DNA of 64,000 nucleotides from Xanthostigma xanthostigma (lineage: Eukaryota > Arthropoda > Insecta > Raphidioptera > Raphidiidae). Below are positions 56,024 to 64,000 of the stretch, in pieces (within the stretch, counting starts at the first letter, position 1; every line of letters starts with the position of its first letter). Below the pieces are notes generated by a model. The model did not search any database and was not told where the DNA came from. It saw only the letters and a program-made list of their open reading frames with translations. The position numbers were made by a program, and so were the translations under genes. The stretch is from NCBI GenBank assembly GCA_963575645.1, contig OY754467.1, forward strand, positions 34,903,108 to 34,967,107. The letters are read 5' to 3'.

Positions 56024-57289
56024 TAATAATTATTTTCCGTTCTTATCGTCGGTAATATTTATTGACATGAATTCTTAAATAATGGAAAAATAAAAATAAT
56101 ATTTAAGAGTCTGTTCAAAATATTTTATCCCGAAGCGTGAAACCGTTACCTTCTGTAATTAGTGAAACCTTAATCCGTGTCTGTGCGGTTCCTACTCTGT
56201 TCTTAATGGGATGCCATTTTGCATAAACGTGAACAGTCACACAGTGATCCATGGGTCGTTGTTGAGTTCCCTGGACTGTGTTCTTCGTCCCCTTTCCTCT
56301 TTGCGATACACGCACCCCGTTCCGTCCCACTGTTGTTATTCCTCCACCTCCTGTTCTGTTCTGTTGTTGGCGACGCTGCACTAAGTCTCTTGAACGCGGC
56401 TCGGGCCATTAAAACAAACCTATTTATATTATTACTGAACATAACAGCCGTTTATGATATCAAATTTATCTCCACCTACGAAGAACGCTCATAACACGTA
56501 ACTGCTAGGTTATGCCTTCCTTGTTATATATATATATATATAGAAAACCATAAATCAGAGTGCTTTGATTTGTTGGAATTATAAAGCCAATCAAGAAAAA
56601 TATACTGGCCAAGTGCGAGTTGTAACGATTAGCTTTGGACTTTTTCGGATAAGCTCACGTAATCGTCTCGTAATATAATTTAAACTATTTGTGCTAAGTA
56701 TTGAGACAATTAAATAAATAAATTTTAATAAAATTAATAAACAATTTAAAATATTTATTTTGAATGTTTTATTATAAAATTGTTGTGAACAAGATATCTT
56801 AGAATGTACACACAGAAAATTTCTGATATTTTAATGTGATTGGAATTGACAAAGTGAAAAATAATCAATTAAATGACACATGCAAAAAGAAATTTGGATC
56901 GGTAGATCACCAAGTACTCCAGATTCTCCCTGATGTGGTCTAAAAGAAATATTTCAACACTTTTTCACAGCTTATTTTAATACATTCTCTTTCAACCCTT
57001 TAAAACCTACTGCCTTTTTTCAGACAAAAAACATATTTTTTTCTTTATTTCACTGCGTCGTTCAACATGCCAAAACCAAAATTGACACGCGCCGTGACAA
57101 AACAAATAGACAAGTACAGTAAATACCCAATTCTAATTATTACCTCTAAACTACGTACAATGTAATCTAAAAGTTTTGAATCGTTACAGAGTCGAACTCG
57201 CGCACTAAGGTCTCCCTACTTTTAGAAACCGACTTATTTTTTGTGATGAAAATGATGGTGCTATTCTGTTAGGACAAGAATTTAAGATG
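56024..57289. other. Unassigned, with GC-richer patch 56130-56410
   Basis: The patch carries overlapping minus ORFs (56115-56381 and 56203-56442) encoding Arg/Gln/Gly-rich peptides of no known family. It could be a decayed or lineage-specific exon. A (TA)n run is at about 56524-56542. Confidence 0.3.
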
Positions 57290-57390
57290 AAGGAAGGTTT
57301 GGTTGAGGATCATAAAATAAGCTATACCAGTGTTTCGCTAGTGGCCAACGTTTCGAAAAATTTATTTTTATCTTCAGGGCCTCAAGCTGG
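57290..57390 (-). ncRNA. Hammerhead-like motif in half copy of the 11835 repeat
   Basis: In minus orientation 57381-57343 reads GGCC, CTGAAGA, an A/T hairpin (AAAAA/TTTTT), CGAAACGTT, GGCC. The core fits C-U-G-A-N-G-A with N=A, which is tolerated in hammerheads, and both GGCC stem I boxes are kept. As in the 11930 copy there is an unpaired T before stem II. The flank (GTTGAGGATCATAAAATAAG) matches one arm of the palindrome at 11835. Confidence 0.4.
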
Positions 57391-57710
57391 TCAAGTAGTG
57401 GTAAATTGTTCTAAACAGTATACATGTTACATGATCATAATTATTATAAGTTAATACAATTATTTTGAACATATCTTATTATAAAAAAATTAATTAAAAA
57501 AATTATTCGATTTTTATAAAATTGTCAAAATTAAAATATTTATTTGAGAATTTAATTTAAACAAATTTGAGAACTTTCTGTGTGCTTCTATTCGATACTG
57601 AAGGCTGTTAATTTTTTGTCATTTTCTTACAAATACAACATCAAATAAGTTAAAGTGAGATAAACCATACTCATGTGATTTTTTTATATGGCTGTCATAT
57701 TTCTATTATA
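57391..57710. other. AT-rich spacer, nothing recognised
   Basis: I find no supportable feature in this stretch. Confidence 0.4.
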
Positions 57711-58357
57711 CTAGCGGACCCGGCGAACTTCGTACCGCCTAACAGTATAATATATATATATATATATAGCGGCCCTGTACGTGCTTCGCTACGTATAAAG
57801 TGAAATAATAAAACAATTATTTAATTGGAACATCTATCTATCTATTTTATTTATTTTAAAATATACATGGACGTATATGTGTGTATGTCGAGCACTCCGG
57901 CTGCGCCGTCGTGCCCGGTGCAAAAGAACGAATGGGGAAGGAAGAAAAAAAATTTAGGGGTGGACTACCCCTAACATTTAGGGGGATGAAAAATAGATGT
58001 TGGCGAAGTGACACCTGTAAATGACGATTGATCAGTTTTCGACCGGAGAGGAAAAATGATTAAATTACTAAAATGGCTATTAAAAAATAAGGGTTGATCG
58101 TAGAAGGGTGAAAATTGAGGATTGTATGTATTTTTGTATGTTGTATCATAAAAAAATAGAAATTAAAAATTTTGTCTAAAAAATAAAATAAAAAAATTAG
58201 GGGTGGACTACCCCTAACATTTAGGGGGATGAAAAATAGATGTTGGTCGATTCTCATAGATACCGGATAAGCACAAAAAATTTCATCAAAATCGGTCAAG
58301 CCGTTTCGGAGGAGTATGGCAACAAAAACTGTGACACGAGAATTTTATATATATAGA
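57711..58357 (-). mobile_element. Helitron-like element starting TCTATATATATAAAATTCTCG
   Basis: In minus orientation it starts TCTATATATATAAAATTCTC (58357) and ends AAGTTCGCCGGGTCCG plus CTAG (57711-57714), with A|T flanks. The interior has a direct repeat of about 55 bp (AGGGGTGGACTACCCCTAAC followed by ATTTAGGGGGATG) at 57954 and 58199. A (TA)n run with GCGGCCCTGTACGTGCTTCG near 57770 may be the end of another short nested element. Confidence 0.8.
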
Positions 58358-58670
58358 TAACGCGGAGACAAGCACCACAGCCATAGTTCAAAACAAACCG
58401 TGCGATGTCATTAGTGTACATGTCAATATTTGTTAGAACTACTTGGCTTTTTGAAAAGCCTCAAAGTGGTTTTAATACTGCAAATAATAATTCATGGATA
58501 CTTAACTTCTTTTTAAGGGTATGATATTTGTCAAACAACGAATGTGACCAATAATTAGCTCATAAATACGTCATACGGACACTACGAAACCCTATTATGT
58601 GTGTGGCCAACACGTGCTTGGCCGATTTTATTTTCTTCTTACTGCTTACCTCTATAAAATAACTTTATTA

Positions 58671-59068
58671 CCGAGCGGAGTGACGTAGTGGTGAGTGCAC
58701 TAGACTCGCATTCGGGAGGTACCAGGTTGGAATCCCGGCGGGGGCAGATGTGGCTGAGACTTTTTCCTGCTGCCTCTCGCCGAGAAACGGTAATTCCTGT
58801 ACGGGCCATCTTGTTGAGGTTTTCCATGGTTTCCCTCAATAATTCCAGATAAATATCGAGATGGTTCCTTATTCAAGGCCGATTACATGTCAAACTCATG
58901 TGTCAAAATTTGCCTACCTTATCTTAATGTCCTAAATTTCATTCATTTGCCCATATTATTATTATTAATTAAGTGGAAGTTTAAAAATATAGAAAAAAAC
59001 GGGCGTCTGTTATGGTATAAAGTCGAGAAACGGACTTAAAACGCAATATTATTATTATTATTATTAAA
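58671..59068 (+). mobile_element. tRNA-derived SINE, copy 5
   Basis: The head is CCGAGCGGAGTGACGTAGTG with box B-like GGTTGGAATCCCGG. The body is nearly full (CTCTCGCCGAGAAACGGTAA) and the (ATT)n tail is long. The flanks TAACTTTATTA (58660-58670) and TAACTTTTTTA (from 59069) agree at 10 of 11 positions and look like the TSD. Confidence 0.85.
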
Positions 59069-59637
59069 GTAACTTTTTTAATTAAATACATACTTTAATA
59101 ATGATGGAATATATCCCGAAAACTGGGAAACTCCCGCAAATATGCATTTTAAGTGTTCAGTTTAGAATAATTATTAATATTCATCTTGTACAATTTTTTT
59201 CACCTATTTATATGGTAGATGAGTCGGTCTATGTCACTAAAACTATTTTTTCATTTAATTTTTGACAAATTCCACTGAAGAAATATTTCAAACTTTTAAT
59301 TCACTTTTTACAGAAAAAAGTTTGCTACAATTTAATTAAAAATTACTGAAACGGAAATTATAACTTTATCGGTATTCATCTGTAGGTACTCTATACCTAT
59401 ATAATATTTTTCTCGGTGTTTTTCTAATTGCAATGAAGCAACTATCTTAGATGTGCAATTCTGTCAATAAAATTGTATATGGTGTTTAAGAAAATGCTTG
59501 TATTTTACTGTTTTCTTTCTTATTTTTTATTTTCAGTATGTGTATTTTGTTTTTCTTTTAGTGTTCTTATTCTTAGTCTTCTGAAGCCTAATATTTTCGC
59601 ATGTAATTCTTTTTGGAAATCTTCTTGTTTACATATA
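59069..59637. other. AT-rich spacer, nothing recognised
   Basis: The only ORF (59473-59655) is a hydrophobic AT-rich reading frame that runs into the following MITE; not called. Confidence 0.4.
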
Positions 59638-60094
59638 CAGTGTAACTCCATTTAGCATCACTCGATATAACGACACACTCCTTAAAACGTCGAAATTGCT
59701 TAACTCTAGTTGGTTTACTTTGTTGCTCATACAATGACACACTCTAAATAACAACACACCCACTCTAAATAACGCCAACAATACGTCATCATTAAGCAAT
59801 AAACAGTACTTGTTTGTTATTTTGTTGCTTTGTTGTCGGCATCATGCGTACCGAAGAATCTAAGAAATTTGTTCTTTTGTTTGTTGGGATTATCTTTTAT
59901 ATGTTTAGCTCTGCTGTTGTAATTTGTGATAGTTGAATGTTTGTTGATCAGTTGTAAATTTTATATATTGAATAAATACATATTATAGTAAAAAAATATT
60001 AATGGATTGTTTCTTCTCTCCGTTTAAAGACAACTTTCAATAACGCCACAAAATTCCACAGTCCCTTGAGTGTCGTTATATAGAGTTTACACTG
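59638..60094. mobile_element. pogo/Tigger-like MITE with TA duplication
   Basis: The left end CAGTGTAACTCCATTTAGCA with CGATATAACGACAC is mirrored at the right end by GTGTCGTTATATAGAGTTTA and CACTG. TA flanks both sides (59636-59637, 60095-60096). CAGTG termini with TATAACGACA and TA target sites are typical of pogo/Tigger elements. Noncoding; a short frame starting ATGCGTACCGAAGAATC near 59844 is too small to judge. Confidence 0.75.
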
Positions 60095-61050
60095 TATATA
60101 TATTTTTTAATCGCTTTGTTAGGAAACCGCGAAATTGGTTATATTAATTTTAATGAAGATTTTCTATAACTAAAGGTGATACATCACTTCCATAATTTTC
60201 TGTCGTTACGATGTGGAAAATTCAATTTTTGCACATAGCTGCTTTATATGCATGTACAAAGATTTGTAAAGTGATCCTTTACGTACTAGTGCGGTAAAGT
60301 TAAGCAAGGCTGATCTCGCTATACAAATTCCGTAGTAAACCACTCTTTGTCAGTTGTTTTTTATATGCTATACCTACTATTAGAAGTGACGTTTAGTCAT
60401 TAGTTAACTGTGAAAAATTTGGTAAATAAATGAAAAACAGGTATTGTAGAGCAGATACGTGCAAAAAATACCATATATATATATCGTGCGAAATGGTTAT
60501 ACGATTCGCGTGACTGTAAAAACTCGCTAGCGTTCGTTTTAAACTAAATGTCATAACTCGCTCCTTTATTACGACACTAGATATACAATATACCGTTTTA
60601 ATAAGATGTAGAGCACTTAAAAAAGTATATTATCTAAAAACTACTCCTTGAATAAGTGTAAACATTATATTTTATTGACACTGCAGTTCTCTAACATCTG
60701 GTATATTACATATAAAATAAAATTGTAAAAACTTACATTTAATGATCGAATTTATTACTTTAAACATACACTTCAACTAGTTATTAACTTCTTTTCTGCA
60801 ACTTGACAGCTATGTATTACAATGTTTGTTGCTATGAAATAAAAATAACTAGAATTATTTATTACTCCAAATTAAACAAACACTTGTAATAACGAATTAA
60901 GTAAATTTTCGTGCGAGTATATTATATATATGGTCGCAGTGAGGATGGGCACTGTTAAACTTTACCGCTAGAGGCGCCACCTCGATTTGTGGACAATTCC
61001 TAGTACAGTGTACAAAATAAGTTTAATTAAAATAATAAATCATTGACAAT
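60095..61050. other. Unassigned spacer
   Basis: Short inverted matches (GCGGTAAAGTT at 60290; AACTTTACCGC at 60959) may bound an old element, but the rest does not pair. CTAGAGGCGCCACCTCG at 60970-60986 is the only GC-rich site. No gene. Confidence 0.3.
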
Positions 61051-61056
61051 GCCGAT

Positions 61057-61296
61057 ATGTGTTGTGTTTATCAATGTTCAAATTATAAAGGTTTTGTATT
61101 TCGAACGGATTTGGAACTGAAAAAGAAGTGGTTACATGCTATCAGAAAGGAAAAAGCACGTTTTCCTATAAAAACCAATCATAACTTAGGCAGCTATATA
61201 CCTGCTGCCATCTATATTACGTTTCTCATGTGCCCATCTCCATTACCATTAAGTATTAATAACACAGATATAGCTATTGTTTGTTGCAATTGTTAA
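61057..61296 (+). pseudogene. THAP-type zinc-finger N-terminal fragment
   Basis: The frame reads MCCVYQCSNYKG, then FRTDLELKKKWLHAIRKEKA. The C-x4-C start, the LxKKWLxAIRR-like helix with its invariant Trp and the downstream proline (RFPIK) match the first half of a THAP domain, a DNA-binding finger found in P-element-related transposases and host regulators. The second half (C-x2-H and the AVPTIF-like end) is missing; the frame drifts into unrelated sequence. An upstream ATG (61049) in another frame suggests a small indel. I infer a decayed exon. Confidence 0.45.
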
Positions 61297-61326
61297 GGAG
61301 CATCCATTGTTGCATCGCTAGGTTGA

Positions 61327-61836
61327 TTTTTTAGTTGATTCTTTTTTTTAACAGCGTGTAGAAATCAAATAGACGAACAAATATTTCAAGTAACTGTTTT
61401 ATCAAAACTCAAAAATGAAAGAGAAACGGGCTTTCAAAGTTTTGTTAAATTTTATCAAATTTTGAGGTCGGTCCTGGCGTTATGTTATGTTACTATGGAA
61501 ATATGTTATGTCATTATCAAGTATTCACAGAAATTGTTCGATGTTGTTCCCGTTTTGATGAACACAAAGATGTGTGCTTCGTAGCCATGCTTGTAGTAGC
61601 GCTAAAGGCCTTCCGCGAATTATTTGGGACGCATTTCCCATTCATGCTATCATTTATTCTTCTGTGTTAACCGGGTCTTTGAGCTAATTAAATAAATTTT
61701 AAAAAATCTAATTAAACTTTGAACGGCTGTTTCTCTCTTATTTCTGAGTTTTGATAAAAAAGTTACTTATAATATTTGCTCGTCTATTTGATTTCTAAAC
61801 ACTGTTAAAAAATAAGAATCAATCTAAAAATTATTA
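61327..61836. repeat. Foldback element, arms about 145 bp
   Basis: The left arm (TTAACAGCGTGTAGAAATCA, AATAGACGA(A/G)CAAATATT) is inverted at 61675-61836 (TATTTGCTCGTCTATTTGAT, then TTCTAAACACTGTTAAAAAA). The spacer of about 200 bp contains an unrecognised ORF (61482-61670). Confidence 0.75.
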
Positions 61837-62326
61837 GAAATAATATAAAGCGTTTAAAAATGTATTCAATCTCTCCACTATCACGGTGGACTGAGTGAAT
61901 ATAATTTTCCCTTAAACTCTATAATATTTCGGCCAGTAGTGTTAAATGTCGCAAGTCGCTGTTGTTGCACGTGTTTGTGGACATACTTTAGAGCCGGTAT
62001 ATCAGTCCGATCTTAAGTGGAAAACAAAGTGTGAAACACACAGGCGTTATATAAGAACCAACGTATACATAATACATGTAATCAGTCACGGTTCACGTTC
62101 CCATGTGTTTACCAGCGGCTATCAAAATGTTTGTATCAACAGTACCTACACAGAAACATATTCGACACAGTAGTTGTACTACTGATATATTGTGTAGAAT
62201 GTGCGGCGTGAGAAAAATACAAGTTAAAAAAATGTTTAATACCTCTTAGTTCGTTTTAATTTATTACATTTTTTTAAATTTATTTTATTATTTTCTTCTT
62301 TTTAGTAAAAATATAAAAATATTATA
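61837..62326. other. Unassigned spacer
   Basis: ORF 61946-62173 (75 codons) matches no family I recognise. Nothing else is supportable. Confidence 0.35.
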
Positions 62327-62404
62327 TGGCTCATAGGGGGTAGAACCCGCGACCTTTGCGTTGTTACCACGACGCTCTAACCAACTGAGCTACGACCGAT
62401 GAGC
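62327..62404 (-). pseudogene. tRNA-Ile-derived sequence
   Basis: In minus orientation TAGCTCAGTTGGTTAGAGCG, a TCGTGGTAACAACGC anticodon region and AAGGTCGCGGGTTCTACCCC follow the eukaryotic tRNA-Ile layout. The acceptor strands GCTCATC/TATGAGC pair, but about 5 extra bases lie between acceptor and D arm, the anticodon reads AAC instead of AAT, and the anticodon stem is disrupted. It is a pseudogene or a SINE head. T-rich sequence on its 3' side recalls the tRNA-Lys blocks in the Helitron-like elements. Confidence 0.6.
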
Positions 62405-62919
62405 GCGAGGCGTCGTACAACGGTAAATAAGTAAGAATTAATTATATGTATTTGTTAAAATATTTTTGTTTCTTTCATTATTTTCTTCTTAATTTTAGTA
62501 TTTTCTCGTATTGTTATCTAATTCTGAGTTATGTTAAAAATTTCAAGTCTCTATCTCATCAGAAAGTTAGTTTAAAAACAATTACAACATTCCGCCCGAC
62601 ATACACGAAAAGCGAGTTAATACAATTTAATTTATTTAGTACATTTGGTAGGATTCCACACAATGAAAAACATACAAATATTGTTACAAGAACGGCACTT
62701 TAACAATCTCGCCTATTTTCAAAATAAATACGACCCATCATTTTATTTTGAATTTAAAAATTGCTACCCAATTTTTTCCGAAAGAACAAAGTATTGACTA
62801 GTGGATGCCGCCGTAGTAGATAGTCACTCTATTTTAAATTAACATGTGGAAAATAAATAGTTGAGTTAATAAATTAAATGGCATTTAAATCTTAGATTAA
62901 CGTCTGATTAGAACTCTTC
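62405..62919. other. AT-rich spacer, nothing recognised
   Basis: The ORF at 62446-62703 is AT-biased and carries no domain I recognise. Confidence 0.35.
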
Positions 62920-63067
62920 AATAAATAAAATAATCGACCAATTTTTCAGACAATATATTAACAAAAAATATAATTAATACATTAACATTTCGATCGAAAC
63001 ATTAATGTATTAATTATATTTTTTGTTAATATATTGTCTGAAAAATTGGTCGATTATTTTATTTATT
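62920..63067. repeat. Near-perfect 148-bp palindrome, no spacer
   Basis: The two halves meet at TTTCGATCGAAA (centre between 62993 and 62994). Each arm reads AATAAATAAAATAATCGACC, then AATTTTTCAGACAATATATT and AATTAATACATTAA. The arm is the ATCGACCAATTTTTCAGAC repeat also present at 22937, 27945 and 51415. Confidence 0.9.
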
Positions 63068-63385
63068 AAAGTAGTATATGGCATTTAATTTAATTTAAAA
63101 TAGTTTGCACTTTGTTACAAATCTATACACCTAATTGTGGAAGAATGAAACAAATAATGAAATGAAAACTTTCAAAAAGTTAGTTCAAATATCTATAAAG
63201 TTAGAAATCGACTCGCGAATATGAAATAAGAAATGTGGTGTAGGAACGGGACTGTAGGGTGGTGGATCGGGATTATGTGGAGGATCGGTTTATTTTTTCA
63301 ATAGAAACTTTAAATTTCTAAAACACGAAAAATATATTCCTCTTTGAAATACGTATTATTGAATTCATTATTATTATTAAGTTTC
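63068..63385. other. Spacer, nothing recognised
   Basis: A short (ATT)n run lies at 63366-63379. No other feature is visible. Confidence 0.4.
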
Positions 63386-63390
63386 TTTTT

Positions 63391-63930
63391 GACGTGATAA
63401 CGTCTTATAAATTGATGAATCACCAATATTATAAATTGATAAAACACCGGCTGCATGTACGAAAAAGTGTAACGTAACGTTCCTAACGTTCCTAACGCGT
63501 AACGCATAACGCATAACACGTAACGTTCCGCCTGACCCTGTGCGTGCTTTTTGCTAATTTCTCGCTCAATTTAAATCAGATCGGTTTGAAACCAGTCTTA
63601 AACGAAAGAGGAGAACATTTTACATAGATTTCGTATAACAGAATTTGCCTAAACAGTTTTTGACGTGATAACGTCTTATAAATTGATGAATCACCAATAT
63701 TATAAATTGATAAAACACCGGCTGCATGTACGAAAAAGTGTAACGTAACGTTCTTAACGTTCGTAACGCGTAACGCATAACGCATAACGCGTAACGTTCC
63801 GCCTGACCCTGTGCGTGCTTTTTGCTAATTTCTCGCTCAATTTAAATCAGATCGGTTTGAAACCAGTCTTAAACGAAAGAGGAGAACATTTTACATAGAT
63901 TTCGTATAACAGAATTTGCCTAAACAGTTT
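63391..63930. repeat. 271-bp tandem duplication
   Basis: GACGTGATAACGTCTTATAA begins units at 63391 and 63662, which are nearly identical to each other. Each unit contains sub-repeats of the form TAACGTTCCTAACGTT and AACGCATAACGCATAAC and the inverted motif GACGT-GATA-ACGTC. Minus ORFs through both units are by-products. It may be the start of a satellite array. Confidence 0.85.
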
Positions 63931-64000
63931 TTTTATACAAATTTATATAGAAAAATATTTTATACAAATTTATATAGAAAAATATTTTATACAAATTTAT
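63931..64000. repeat. 27-bp tandem array running off the window
   Basis: The unit TATACAAATTTATATAGAAA followed by AATATTT is repeated about 2.5 times up to the last base. It directly follows the 271-bp units and continues outside the window. Confidence 0.85.

Noticed and set aside
56115-56442. Overlapping Arg/Gln-rich minus ORFs as a host exon
   Set aside because: No domain, no consistent splice sites and two competing frames. Recorded only as a GC-richer patch.

Overview
The window looks like a gene-poor, AT-rich stretch of an arthropod nuclear genome, most probably an insect. The evidence is eukaryotic: tRNA-derived SINEs, non-LTR retrotransposons with poly(A) tails and target-site duplications (TSDs), Helitron-like elements ending in CTAG, and short inverted-repeat DNA elements. 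I cannot fix the order; a hemipteran is a guess. I recognise no intact host gene. Nearly everything assignable is transposon-derived.

The best-supported genes are the two ORFs of one full-length non-LTR retrotransposon at 42509-48357. ORF1 (42904-44424) is a gag-like protein with a CCHC knuckle. ORF2 (44424-48134) has endonuclease, reverse transcriptase, RNase H and a C-terminal CCHC motif. The ORFs overlap by one base (TAATG). The element ends in 29 A's and is flanked by a 10-bp direct repeat plus A's, so it looks like a recent, complete insertion. A related 5'-truncated element (31423-32440, minus) lies inside a Helitron-like element, with its own 11-bp TSD. A decayed fragment of a third LINE sits near 54280-55020.

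Sixteen Helitron-like copies fall into seven families by end sequence, plus one stray 3' end (about 1366-1806, 1913-2507, 3137-3556, 3558-4262, 9473-9812, 13208-13563, 18360-18480, 23984-24716, 25868-26446, 29940-30200, 30201-32462, 35802-36130, 37390-37769, 38986-39464, 41670-42451, 51624-51985, 55245-56023, 57711-58357). Complete copies start with TC, end in CTAG, and lie between A and T. One family carries a tRNA-Lys-like segment in three of four copies. A tRNA-derived SINE with an (ATT)n tail is present five times.

Cut-and-paste-like nonautonomous elements include a hAT-type MITE with a perfect 8-bp TSD (24840-25025), a second hAT-like element (40852-41359), a pogo/Tigger-like MITE (59638-60094), a family with GGCCGCTGCACACGAG ends (three copies) and a GTGACCGG-ended family (two copies).

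Many long palindromes are present: 382-709, 4740-5765 (with a 37-bp minisatellite in its loop), 8376-8582, 11545-11814, 11835-12030, 13571-13790, 19722-19936, 22937-23050, 28128-29293, 40246-40450, two tandem units at 48566-49110, 61327-61836, and 62920-63067 (near-perfect, no spacer). Several share a motif close to ACTAAAAAGTAAAAAATAAT. Others are built around sequence resembling a type I hammerhead ribozyme core.

The right edge holds a 271-bp tandem duplication followed by a 27-bp array running off the window. Remaining stretches are AT-rich with no recognisable gene. A THAP-like zinc-finger fragment (61057) and an unidentified ORF with an adjacent AATAAA (20216) are the only hints of non-retroelement coding sequence.
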